Positions 52,265-64,000 of a stretch of DNA of 64,000 bases are shown one piece after another. A program made the position numbers and the translations under genes. The stretch is from positions 27,050,387-27,114,386 of the forward strand of contig OW388297.1 of NCBI GenBank assembly GCA_936450465.1. The letters run 5' to 3'. Positions within the stretch are counted from its first letter, which is position 1, and the number at the start of each line of letters is the position of its first letter. The notes beneath the pieces were generated by a model. It worked only from the letters and a program-made list of their open reading frames with translations. It did not search any database and was not told the origin of the DNA. Source of the stretch: Gibbula magus (lineage: Eukaryota; Mollusca; Gastropoda; Trochida; Trochidae).

Positions 52265-52753
52265 AGGTGCATCCATTGTGTTTCATAAACTTTTATTTGG
52301 CTTTAATACGTTTCAACACACCATATGTGCTGTTTACAACACAAACAAATTCACTCAGCTTGCATATTCATCCCCAATCGCCAAACATATCATAATTACT
52401 AGTTTCCAATTAAAATCGAATAACGTCATTATGCATGTGCAGAAACTGAAAGTGCACGTCCTATTTACATGCACAGTAGTTATATGACCTATTGAACATA
52501 ATCAACCCAAATTTGTTATTTTGTCTGGTTTAAATAAGATTCCGAAATTACGTTTGAATCATTGGCGCGCGCCACACGCGGTGCATTGTCCGGTTTCGAT
52601 CAGAAATTGATACTTTTACCTTCATATCGTCAATATACTAAGTCGAGTATCATCAAAATGGTAGTTTTCGGTAACAGTTGGTACTTCTCTATAAAATAAG
52701 ACCATTTATAACGTTTGGCATATTTGACCCCCATCAACACAATGGATGTACCT
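52265..52753. mobile_element. 489-bp TTAA-type MITE, copy 3
   Basis: AGGTGCATCC...GGATGTACCT with TTAA on both sides (52261-52264 and 52754-52757). Very similar to copy 1 over the whole 489 bp. Confidence 0.93.
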
Positions 52754-52757
52754 TTAA

Positions 52758-53224
52758 AACCGTTTGTCTATCTTCATGTGATTGTTATGATAATGGAAAC
52801 CCGAATCCGTTCAAAACCATGAAAACAAACATGAATATTAGTTGCTTGCATTTAAGATATTTATCAAACGCTAGTCAAATAATTTATTTTCAAGTAATTA
52901 AGATTTTAAGGAACAATAACGACACATTCTAAAAGGTTTAATTTTGAAAAGATATAGTGACATATAGAAACTTGTCCCGATAGTATTTTTCAAATTCACT
53001 GATACGTTGTTGGTGATCTAAGAAGTTGACGAGCACGTTGTCAAGGTGTTTATAGATCAACCTCAAACAGCAGGGGTTCTTTCACTTATCAAGAACATCT
53101 TCAGTGGTTAACAATATTACAACATACCATACTGGATTAATATTTCGCCTTAATCGCTGATGAAAAACTCTCAACACTTAATGGATAAACGATTGACAGA
53201 CAACCGTTAATCCTCTATTTGCAA
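52758..53224. other. No recognisable content
   Basis: AT-rich intergenic DNA. Confidence 0.4.
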
Positions 53225-53515
53225 ATGGCGCTCGTGGATGATATCAAAGAGACAGGACGTGTACACGCGATACCTATGATGAAGTCGGCACCCGTTACCC
53301 CCTCCAAGACGAACAAGACATCTGACGACCGTTCACAAAGTCCTCTCAAACCGTTCCGATCTCTCGCTTCACCAATCGATGCTCGCGCATTACAGAGTCA
53401 TTTCCGTATCGTCTGCTTCTGTGTAATTGGCGCGCGCGACAATTATGGCGGACCCGTTGCGTGGCGCCTTCTTTACTTATGCGGCACGTTTGATGTCAAA
53501 CCGGTAATTAGTTAA
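53225..53515 (+). CDS. Possible short coding region, unknown
   Basis: 96 codons from ATG (MALVDDIKETGRVHAIPMMK...). The first 60 residues have ordinary protein composition with Ser/Pro/Lys (SAPVTPSKTNKTSDDRSQSP) and lie in a CG-rich island in otherwise AT-rich DNA; the last part is less convincing. I recognise no domain. It could be a first exon or just a CG-rich regulatory stretch. Confidence 0.25.
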   Translation: MALVDDIKETGRVHAIPMMKSAPVTPSKTNKTSDDRSQSPLKPFRSLASPIDARALQSHFRIVCFCVIGARDNYGGPVAWRLLYLCGTFDVKPVIS

Positions 53516-53965
53516 TCCATGTTTACGTCGTTGCAAGCACGACAACAGACGAGAGCTGAGGCCTTGTTGTCAAACAGGAGCGTGATGCCCTGTACCTATC
53601 AGGGATTTTAACGCCATCTTGGAGAGTTTTCCAATTGTGTATGATGCGTGCGCATACAGCCTACCACGCCCACCTCTGTGCGTCCCGAGACTTCTAAACA
53701 CACGTTCCACATGTTGTCAAGATCAATCACTTTAGTCAGTCTGTCCGTCTCTTCTCGACAGCACCCAAGTACCCCTGTGCCAGCCCTGTACCAACTCTAT
53801 CCGCCCACCCGACTCCCATGTGTACCCCTGGTACACTGGACGATGGCCATATCTCTCCCCAACCCTAGCCCAACAACTCCCTGTCCCTTCCCCTTCAAAT
53901 GACCGACCAAAAACTTCACAATCGTAGCGTTTTTATTATCTTTTACATCATTGATCTCAAATATG
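53516..53965. other. No recognisable content
   Basis: Intergenic DNA, CG-containing at first, then C-rich with several ccca/acccc words near 53760-53900. Confidence 0.4.
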
Positions 53966-54170
53966 TTTACATTTGGGATAGCACTATATGCAATAGTACA
54001 AATTATCGTAATTTTTCGGATCGAGTCACTTGCGGGATTCGAACTCACACACTCAAGAGTCAGGCAACTATCGCCAACACTAACCGTCCCAACATCTTAC
54101 CACACAACCATGGGGCCCGAACAAGTACGAGAATTTGTACTATTATAGCTAGTGTTATCCCAAATGTAAC
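53966..54170 (-). mobile_element. 205-bp foldback element with tRNA-like core
   Basis: Inverted ends of about 40 bp (tttacatttgggatagcac... and its near complement ...gtgttatcccaaatgtaac). The core on the minus strand reads like a tRNA head: tggttgtgtggtaaga as A box and gttcgaatccc as B box (about 54034-54044). It may be a SINE that landed in a MITE or a pol III-driven foldback element. Confidence 0.6.
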
Positions 54171-54348
54171 AATGTTAAATTTGTTCACTATGTAAATGAC
54201 TTATCTCAACATGCTCCTTGAGGAGGGCGCACATCTAAACATATTTCAAGTTTACAAAATCCAAATTTCTTAAGACTTTTAAAATCGTCTTTTGAGAAAC
54301 TGGGTATGATTATTGTACTATAATAGTTTGTCATAATGCACTGTTTTC
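54171..54348. other. Intergenic DNA
   Basis: AT-rich, ending at the first trace of the 32-bp satellite (cgttatcctacct at about 54346). Confidence 0.4.
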
Positions 54349-54357
54349 GTTATCCTA

Positions 54358-55754
54358 CCTAAACTAGTGTCCAAAAGAAACGATACCACGTCTTTGAGCG
54401 ACCATTACAGGAAAACTTAACGACACAGAAATCTAGAATTGGTATTATTCTTTTGAGATTTCGTTCATTTAACATGTGTACAAAATTCATTTCAATCAGT
54501 ACTTTGTATTCATTTGTACAGGTCTGTATTGAAGTGAGGGGTTTTAAAATGAAAATTTCATTCACACAAATGACTGAGACAAATGTTGATAATGTCAAAA
54601 GAGGGGTCACTAAGTCACATCCGCATTCGGTATGTCCATCCCGAGCGTCAGAACGGGCAAGTACACGTCTATGGGTTGATGACGTCAGACGTCGGATGAC
54701 GTCAGAAGAAAAGCTTCGTCATTCATCAAGGAGGCAATGGGCTGACTTGATGGACGCAAGTCAGAGCATAAAGGTCACTTATTCTTCGGTACAAACGCTG
54801 TCTACTATTGTTCTTGAAGATGCTAAATCTGCTCCCATATGAGAGCATGACCATTGCTCAGTCTCGCTGTTGCCAACGTTGAATTCGTCTGTTTGTTTAC
54901 TCGTTGTTGACGCCTCAGGAACGTTTTGTGGTATAGACGACGTGTTCAGATATCATGAGTCTTCAATCTCTTTTACCAAGTTTGTCTGCTAATCACGTGT
55001 CTCAGTGACGTCTTTGACGTTAACGTCGTAATGATGAATTGGTTTTACAGATGAAATACCCGGATGTGGCGGTCTTCAATAAGCGTAATCACCTTCTTCT
55101 CGACCTGCATGTTGTCCGATCTCTATCACGTAACCGATGCGTTAACCTTGGCCGTGTTCAAGTTAGGTTTCAAAGAAAGCGCTCAATGAGCGATTACTTT
55201 GAAACCTTTCTTGAACGCGATTGCTCAATGTAGCGCTACGTAGCAAGGCGAGCGAACTTCATGGAATTTGCACTATGTCGTTCAAGAGAGAAGAAGCGCT
55301 ACTTTGAGCGCTACATTGAGCGATCAATAAGCAAATTAAGCGCTCGCTGTTACTGAACGGGACACTGGTGACTGCTATGCGCGCGCAACCGAACCTTCTG
55401 GCGTCGTCGGCATGTGAGACTCGCTATTTGACAATTCCAACGGCTCTCTCACTCTCAATGGCTGTCAAAACCGATATTTTATTGTGTGCTTTTTGTTGCT
55501 TTGATACCAACGTGTATGGTCAGCCGTTTTATACACTTTATCTGCAGTTGCAAACTATGCTACCTAAAATAATGTCATTCTCACAAAGTGCACCATTTCT
55601 TCGGATGTGATCAAATGTTCTCGGTATTTTTGATTAAATACACTGCATTTGGGATGTGGGATACGCAAAATCATGTGTTCATACGAAGAAAATCACTTTG
55701 TAAAAAGATATTTTTAAAAATAGATGGTATCGTTTCTTTTGGACACTAGTTTAC
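54358..55754. mobile_element. 1.4-kb inverted-repeat DNA transposon inside the satellite
   Basis: Ends taaactagtgtccaaaagaa... and the exact complement of about 29 bp at 55726-55754, with TA as possible duplication. The satellite phrase cgttatcctacc lies on the left side and the full array on the right. The interior has an open stretch at 54539-54842 without known domain, two TGACGTCA palindromes (about 54678 and 54697), and an inner inverted pair around agcgctacattgagcg (55222-55323). Superfamily unknown; non-autonomous. Confidence 0.8.
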
Positions 55755-58700
55755 ATTCATTGCTTTCAATCCGTTATCCTAGCTACAACTCCTGCTTTCA
55801 ATCCGTTATCCTACCTACATTCCCTGCTTTCAATCCGTTATCCTAGCTACAACTCCTGCTCTACTTTCGTTATCCTAACAACGACTCCAGTTTTTCTTCC
55901 GTTATCCTACCTACAACTCCTGCTTTTGTTTATTTATCCTACCAACAACTCCTGCTCTCAATTCGTTATCCTAGCTACATCCCCTGCTCTCAAATCGTTA
56001 TCCTACCTACAACCCCTGCTCTCAATTCGTTATCCTAGCTACAGCCCTGCTCTACTTTCGTTATCCTAGCTACAACCCCTGCTCTCAATTCGTTATCCTA
56101 CCTACAGTCCCTGTTCTCAATTCGTTATCCTAGCTACAACCCTGCTCTCAATTCGTTATCCTAGCTACAACCCCTGCTCTCAATTCGTTATACTACCTGC
56201 AACCCTGCCCTTGTTTCGTTATCCTAGCTACAACCCTGCTCTCAATTCGTTATACTACCTACAAGTTACAACCCTGCTCTTAATTCGTTATACTACCTAC
56301 AACCCTGTTCTCAATTCGTTATACTACCTGCAACTGCGTCTCTCAATTCGTTATAATACCAACAACCCCTGCTCTCAATTCGTTATACTACCTACAACCC
56401 CTGCCCTCGTTTCGTTATACTGCCTACAACCCCTGCTCTCAATTCGTTATACTACCTACAACCCCTGTTCTCAATTCGTTAAAATACCTACAACCCCTGC
56501 TCTCAATTCGTTATACTGCCTACAACCCCTGTTCTCAATTCGTTATACTACCTACAACCCCTGTTCGCAATTCGTTAAAATACCTACAACCCCTGTTCTC
56601 AATTCGTTATAATACCTACAACCCCTGCCCTCGTTTCGTTATACTGCCTACAACCCCTGCTCTCAATTCGTTATACTACCTACAACCCCTGTTCTCAATT
56701 CGTTAAAATACCTACAACCCCTGCTCTCAATTCGTTATAATACCTACAACCCCTGCTCTCAATTCGTTATAATACCTACAACCCCTGCCCTCGTTTCGTT
56801 ATACTGCCTACAACCCCTGCTCTCAATTCGTTATACTACCTACAACCCCTGTTCTCAATTCGTTAAAATACCTACAACCCCTGCTCTCAATTCGTTATAC
56901 TGCCTACAACCCCTGTTCTCAATTCGTTATACTACCTACAACCCCTGTTCTCAATTCGTTATAATACCTACAACCCCTGCCCTCGTTTCGTTATACTGCC
57001 TACAACCCCTGCTCTCAATTCGTTATACTACCTACAACCCCTGTTCTCAATTCGTTAAAATACCTACAACCCCTGCTCTCAATTCGTTATACTGCCTACA
57101 ACCCCTGTTCTCAATTCGTTATACTACCTACAACCCCTGCCCTCGTTTCGTTATACTGCCTACAACCCCTGCTCTCAATTCGTTATACTACCTACAACCC
57201 CTGTTCTCAATTCGTTAAAATACCTACAACCCCTGCTCTCAATTCGTTATACTGCCTACAACCCCTGCTCTCAATTCGTTATACTGCCTACAACCCCTGT
57301 TCTCAATTCGTTATAATACCTACAACCCCTGCCCTCGTTTCGTTATACTGCCTACAACCCCTGCTCTCAATTCGTTATACTACCTACAACCCCTGTTCTC
57401 AATTCGTTAAAATACCTACAACCCCTGCTCTCAATTCGTTATACTGCCTACAACCCCTGTTCTCAATTCGTTATAATACCTACAACCCCTGTTCTCAATT
57501 CGTTATAATACCTACAACCCCTGCCCTCGTTTCGTTATACTGCCTACAACCCCTGCTCTCAATTCGTTATACTACCTACAACCCCTGTTCTCAATTCGTT
57601 AAAATACCTACAACCCCTGCTCTCAATTCGTTATACTGCCTACAACCCCTGTTCTCAATTCGTTATACTATATACCTACAACCCCTGTTCGCAATTCGTT
57701 ATACTACCTACAACCCCTGCCCTCGTTTCGTTTTACTGCCTACAACTGCTGCTCTCAATTCGTTATACTACCTACAACCCCTGTTCTCAATTCGTTAAAA
57801 TACCTACAACCCCTGCTCTCAATTCGTTATACTGCCTACAACCCCTGTTCTCAATTCATTATAATACCTACAACCCCTGCCCTCGTTTCGTTATACTGCC
57901 TACAACCCCTGCTCTCAATTCGTTATACTACCTACAACCCCTGTTCTCAATTCGTTAAAATACCTACAACCCCTGCTCTCAATTCGTTATACTGCCTACA
58001 ACCCCTGCTCTCAATTCGTTATACTGCCTACAACCCCTGTTCTCAATTCGTTATAATACCTACAACCCCTGCCCTCGTTTCGTTATACTGCCTACAACCC
58101 CTGCTCTCAATTCGTTATACTACCTACAACCCCTGTTCTCAATTCGTTAAAATACCTACAACCCCTGCTCTCAATTCGTTATACTGCCTACAACCCCTGT
58201 TCTCAATTCGTTATAATACCTACAACCCCTGTTCTCAATTCGTTATAATACCTACAACCCCTGCCCTCGTTTCGTTATACTGCCTACAACCCCTGCTCTC
58301 AATTCGTTATACTACCTACAACCCCTGTTCTCAATTCGTTAAAATACCTACAACCCCTGCTCTCAATTCGTTATACTGCCTACAACCCCTGTTCTCAATT
58401 CGTTATACTACCTACAACCCCTGCCCTCGTTTCGTTATACTGCCTACAACCCCTGCTCTCAATTCGTTATACTACCTACAACCCCTGTTCTCAATTCGTT
58501 AAAATACCTACAACCCCTGCTCTCAATTCGTTATACTGCCTACAACCCCTGCTCTCAATTCGTTATACTGCCTACAACCCCTGTTCTCAATTCGTTATAA
58601 TACCTACAACCCCTGCCCTCGTTTCGTTATACTGCCTACAACCCCTGCTCTCAATTCGTTATACTACCTACAACCCCTGTTCTCAATTCGTTAAAATACC

Positions 58701-61700
58701 TACGACCCCTGCTCTCAATTCGTTATACTGCCTACAACCCCTGTTCTCAATTCGTTATAATACCTACAACCCCTGTTCTCAATTCGTTATAATACCTACA
58801 ACCCCTGCCCTCGTTTCGTTATACTGCCTACAACCCCTGCTCTCAATTCGTTATACTACCTACAACCCCTGTTCTCAATTCGTTAAAATACCTACAACCC
58901 CTGCTCTCAATTCGTTATACTGCCTACAACCCCTGTTCTCAATTCGTTATACTACCTACAACCCCTGTTCGCAATTCGTTATACTACCTACAACCCCTGC
59001 CCTCGTTTCGTTTTACTGCCTACAACTGCTGCTCTCAATTCGTTATACTACCTACAACCCCTGTTCTCAATTCGTTAAAATACCTACAACCCCTGCTCTC
59101 AATTCGTTATACTGCCTACAACCCCTGTTCTCAATTCGTTATAATACCTACAACCCCTGCCCTCGTTTCGTTATACTGCCTACAACCCCTGCTCTCAATT
59201 CGTTATACTACCTACAACCCCTGTTCTCAATTCGTTAAAATACCTACAACCCCTGCTCTCAATTCGTTATACTGCCTACAACCCCTGCTCTCAATTCGTT
59301 ATACTGCCTACAACCCCTGTTCTCAATTCGTTATAATACCTACAACCCCTGCCCTCGTTTCGTTATACTGCCTACAACCCCTGCTCTCAATTCGTTATAC
59401 TACCTACAACCCCTGTTCTCAATTCGTTAAAATACCTACAACCCCTGCTCTCAATTCGTTATACTGCCTACAACCCCTGTTCTCAATTCGTTATAATACC
59501 TACAACCCCTGTTCTCAATTCGTTATAATACCTACAACCCCTGCCCTCGTTTCGTTATACTGCCTACAACCCCTGCTCTCAATTCGTTATACTACCTACA
59601 ACCCCTGTTCTCAATTCGTTAAAATACCTACAACCCCTGCTCTCAATTCGTTATACTGCCTACAACCCCTGTTCTCAATTCGTTATACTACCTACAACCC
59701 CTGTTCGAAATTCGTTATACTACCTACAACCCCTGCCCTCGTTTCGTTTTACTGCCTACAACTGCTGCTCTCAATTCGTTATACTACCTACAACCCCTGC
59801 CCTCGTTTCGTAATACTGCCTACAACCCCTGCTCTCGTTTCGTTATACTGCCTACAACCCCTGCTCTCCATTCGTTATACTACCTACAATCCCTGCCCTC
59901 GTTTCGTTATACTACTTACAACCCCTGTTCTCAATTCGTTATCCTACCTACAACCCTGTTCTCAATTCGTTATCCTACCTACAACCCCTGCTCTCAATTC
60001 GCTATAATACCTACAACCCCTGCTCCCAATTCGTTATAATACCTACAACCCCTGCTCTCAATTCGTTATCCTAGCTACAGCCCTGCTCTACTTTCGTTAT
60101 CCTAGCTACAACCCCTGCTCTCAATTCGTTATCCTACCTACAGTCCCTGTTCTCAATTCGTTATCCTAGCTACAACCCTGCTCTCAATTCGTTATCCTAG
60201 CTACAACCCCTGTTCTCAATTCGTTATCTTACCTACAACCCCTGTTCTCAATCCGTTATCCTAGCTACAACCCTGCTCTTAATACGTTATCCTAGCTACA
60301 ACCCTGTTCTCAATTCGTTATCCTAACTACAACCCCTGCTCTCAATTCGTTATACTACCTGCAACCCTGCCCTTGTTTCGTTATCCTAGCTACAACCCTG
60401 CTCTCAATTCGTTATACTACCTACAAGTTACAACCCTGCTCTTAATTCGTTATACTACCTACAACCCTGTTCTCAATTCGTTATACTACCTGCAACTGCG
60501 TCTCTCAATTCGTTATAATACCTACAACCCTGTTCTCAATTCGTTATCCTACCTATAACCCTGTTCTCAATTCTTTATACTACCTACAACCCCTGCTCTC
60601 AATTCGTTATACTACCTACAACCCCTGCCCTCGTTTCGTTATACTACCTACAACCCCTGCTCTCAATTCGTTATACTACCTACAACCCCTGCCCTCGTTT
60701 CGTTATACTACCTACAACCCTGTTGTCAATTCGTTATAATACCTACACCCCCTGCTCTCAATTCGTTATAATACCTACAACCCCTGCTCTCAATTCGTTA
60801 TACTGCCTACAACCCCTGTTCTCAATTCGTTATACTACCTACAACTGCTGCTCTCAATTCGTTATACTACCTACAACCCCTGCCCTCGTTTCGTTATACT
60901 GCCTACAACCCCTGCTCTCGTTTCGTTATACTGCCTACAACCCCTGCTCTCCATTCGTTATACTACCTACAATCCCTGCCCTCGTTTCGTTATACTACTT
61001 ACAACCCCTGTTCTCAATTCGTTATCCTACCTACAACCCTGTTCTCAATTCGTTATCCTACCTACAACCCCTGTTCTCAATTCGTAATACTACCTACAAC
61101 CCCTGCTCTCAATTCGCTATAATACCTACAACCCCTGCTCCCAATTCGTTATAATACCTACAACCCTTGCTCTCAATTCGTTATCCTAGCTACAGCCCTG
61201 CTCTACTTTCGTTATCCTAGCTACAACCCCTGCTCTCAATTCGTTATCCTACCTACAGTCCCTGTTCTCAATTCGTTATCCTAGCTACAACCCTGCTCTC
61301 AATTCGTTATCCTAGCTACAACCCCTGTTCTCAATTCGTTATCTTACCTACAACCCCTGTTCTCAATCCGTTATCCTAGCTACAACCCTGCTCTTAATAC
61401 GTTATCCTAGCTACAACCCTGTTCTCAATTCGTTATCCTAACTACAACCCCTGCTCTCAATTCGTTATACTACCTGCAACCCTGCCCTTGTTTCGTTATC
61501 CTAGCTACAACCCTGCTCTCAAATCGTTATACTACCTACAAGTTATAACCCTGCTCTTAATTCGTTATACTACCTACAACCCTGTTCTCAATTCGTTATA
61601 CTACCTGCAACTGCGTCTCTCAATTCGTTATAATACCTACAACCCTGTTCTCAATTCGTTATCCTACCTATAACCCTGTTCTCAATTCTTTATACTACCT

Positions 61701-63300
61701 ACAACCCCTGCTCTCAATTCGTTATACTACCTACAACCCCTGCCCTCGTTTCGTTATACTACCTACAACCCCTGCTCTCAATTCGTTATACTACCTACAA
61801 CCCCTGCCCTCGTTTCGTTATAATACTTACAACCCCTGTTCTCAATTCGTTATACTGCCTACAACTGCTGCTCTCAATTCGTTATACTATCTACAACCCC
61901 TGCCCTCGTTTCGTTATACTGCCTACAACCCCTGCTCTCAATTCGTTATACTACCTACAATCCCTGCCCTCGTTTCGTTATACTACCTACAAACCCTACT
62001 CTCAATTCGTTATAATACCAACAACCCTGTTCTCAATTCGTTATCCTACCTACAACCCTGCTCTCAATTCGTTATACTACCTACAACCCCTGTTCTCAAT
62101 TCGTTATACTACCTACAACCCCTGCTCCCAATTCGTTATACTGCCTACAACTGCTGCTCTCAATTCGTTATACTATCTACAACCCCTGCCCTCGTTTCGT
62201 TATACTGCCTACAACCCCTGCTCTCAATTCGTTATACTACCTACAATCCCTGCCCTCGTTTCGTTATACTACCTACAAGTTACAACCCTGCTCTTAATTC
62301 GTTATACTACCTACAACCCTGTTCTCAATTCGTTATACTACCTGCAACTGCGTCTCTCAATTCGTTATAATACCTACAACCCTGTTCTCAATTCGTTATC
62401 CTACCTATAACCCTGTTCTCAATTCTTTATACTACCTACAACCCCTGCTCTCAATTCGTTATACTACCTACAACCCCTGCCCTCGTTTCGTTATACTACC
62501 TACAACCCCTGCTCTCAATTCGTTATACTACCTACAACCCCTGCCCTCGTTTCGTTATAATACTTACAACCCCTGTTCTCAATTCGTTATACTGCCTACA
62601 ACTGCTGCTCTCAATTCGTTATACTATCTACAACCCCTGCCCTCGTTTCGTTATACTGCCTACAACCCCTGCTCTCAATTCGTTATACTACCTACAACCC
62701 TGTTCTCAATTCGTTATACTACCTGCAACTGCGTCTCTCAATTCGTTATAATACCTACAACCCTGTTCTCAATTCGTTATCCTACCTATAACCCTGTTCT
62801 CAATTCTTTATACTACCTACAACCCCTGTTCTCAATTCGTTATACTACCTACAATCCCTGCCCTCGTTTCGTTATACTACCTACAAACCCTACTCTCAAT
62901 TCGTTATAATACCAACAACCCTGTTCTCAATTCGTTATCCTACCTACAACCCTGCTCTCAATTCGTTATACTACCTACAACCCCTGTTCTCAATTCGTTA
63001 TACTACCTACAACCCCTGCTCCCAATTCGTTATACTGCCTACAACTGCTGCTCTCAATTCGTTATACTATCTACAACCCCTGCCCTCGTTTCGTTATACT
63101 GCCTACAACCCCTGCTCTCAATTCGTTATACTACCTACAATCCCTGCCCTCGTTTCGTTATACTACCTACAAACCCTACTCTCAATTCGTTATACTGCCT
63201 ACAACCCCTGCTCTCATTTCGTTATACTACCTACAACCCCTGCTCTCAATTCGTTATACTGCCTACAACTGCTGCTCTCAATTCATTACCCTAGTTACAA
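55755..63300. repeat. 32-bp satellite with higher-order structure
   Basis: About 235 copies of a 32-bp unit (cctacaacccctgctctcaa + ttcgttatacta). In the centre (56400-59800) the variant ccctcgtttcg marks larger units of 160 and 192 bp (five and six monomers), and these group into blocks of about 740 bp. At both edges the monomer keeps an older form with gttatcctagctacaac. A block of about 1.12 kb is duplicated in tandem (60060-61180 and 61180-62300). Confidence 0.97.
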
Positions 63301-64000
63301 TCCCCGATCTCGTTACATAGGCCTACACATGATACAAAACGCATACTATTATGTAAAACAATAAATATTAATCAATTATTGTTGAATGACTCCCGCAGTC
63401 GCAGCATGAAAACCCGTTCTATTTAATTTATATAAAAATAACCTTGCAGTTAGGTGTTAGCTGTTATCTCCGTATAACGTATTAGCATTAAACAGGTTCA
63501 CCCATTCAGTATATAGTCAATTACATACGCCGAGAACGACAGGTGCTTGAGTCGTGAAACTGCTTACGTTAAATAGAAGGAATATTAATCGCGCTTGGTT
63601 AATATAATGATTTGTTTTTAACCAGGCACTATCGCTGCGATCTGGAATGAACGCGTTTTATAGTGTTTGTTAAAACGTTTTCCTTTTTAAAACCATGAAC
63701 GCCATTTGCCTTTTTTGAAATGTTCAACGCGTTAACAGTTTGACGGCATGACAAAATGATAGAAAAGATAACTTTTTGTAACATTCTTACTTTCTTTCCT
63801 ACTGCAAGAGCTATCCATGCAAATCGGAAAAAAATGGAATGGCGTGGTTTTGCTCATATTCATCTGACATATATTAACTGTACTATAAATGTAACGATTA
63901 ACTGCATTGAAAACACGATATCACCCAAGGTGTTTTTTTAAAGTATATTTCCAGTAATTTATCGTGCACATTTCTTCCACACAAATCGGATTTACTGACA
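63301..64000. other. No recognisable content
   Basis: AT-rich unique DNA after the satellite. No exon, RNA gene or repeat seen. Confidence 0.45.

Noticed and set aside
54030..54120. A minus-strand tRNA gene
   Set aside because: B-box wording is good, but no clear acceptor stem; it lies within a foldback element.
56211..61673. Repeating frames with YNPALNSLYYL-type peptides
   Set aside because: They are translations of the 32-bp satellite; a period of 32 cycles through all frames, and the monomers drift without regard to codons.
50640..63300. Possible CRISPR-like arrays
   Set aside because: Repeats are directly abutting with no unique spacers, in clearly eukaryotic DNA; they are satellites.

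Overview
The window looks like animal nuclear DNA, most likely from a mollusc (probably a gastropod). It has GT-AG introns, two metazoan host genes, a SINE-like repeat with the gtgagtgagtgag / ttaacgccgc wording common in mollusc genomes, several kilobases of satellite, and many DNA transposons and DIRS retrotransposons. The class assignment is inference; no taxonomic marker gene is present.

Layout. (1) 1-9290: a 17-bp minisatellite is split by an 8.9-kb DNA transposon (339-9234) with inverted ends and an apparent 7-bp target duplication. Its single large minus-strand gene reads like an Academ-type transposase: a DUF6589-like core, an XPG/FEN-like nuclease region and a Cys-rich tail. A 489-bp TTAA element is inserted in that gene and cuts one 1831-codon frame in two. 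(2) 9533-19637, plus strand: six 3' exons of a Lifeguard/TMBIM (BAX-inhibitor-like) membrane protein. Its introns hold a deleted pogo/Tigger element and a full-length DIRS retrotransposon (11210-17763). A 50-bp tandem array copies an exon end together with its 5' splice site. (3) 19638-24590: the 3' flank of that gene, small inverted-repeat elements, and a tRNA-derived SINE with a nested insertion. (4) 24591-35740, minus strand: a three-exon SMUG1 uracil-DNA glycosylase gene with a very long N-terminal extension. Its first intron holds a second, divergent DIRS element (25873-32450) and a repeat rich in nuclear-receptor-type half-sites. (5) 35741-50600: mostly non-coding DNA with a broken LINE (36807-38460), a candidate first exon of an unknown gene (39141), a MULE-derived element (44796-45669), two unique CpG-containing stretches that may be regulatory, a second copy of the 489-bp element and a decayed L1/Tx1-like LINE. 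(6) 50640-63300: a 38-bp satellite, a 45-60-bp satellite, the third 489-bp copy, a tRNA-like foldback element, a 1.4-kb inverted-repeat transposon and about 7.5 kb of 32-bp satellite with higher-order structure. The last 700 bases show nothing recognisable.

How it fits together. Two ordinary housekeeping-type genes (membrane cell-death/calcium regulator; DNA base-excision repair) carry a heavy load of selfish DNA in their introns. Most of the novelty is in nested insertions: MITE in transposon gene, transposon in minisatellite, transposon in satellite, fragment in SINE. These give a relative order of events. The two DIRS elements are organised alike (gag, RT-RNase H-methyltransferase, overlapping tyrosine recombinase, internal complementary region). 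The first looks coding-competent, and the second has one visible frame break in its recombinase.
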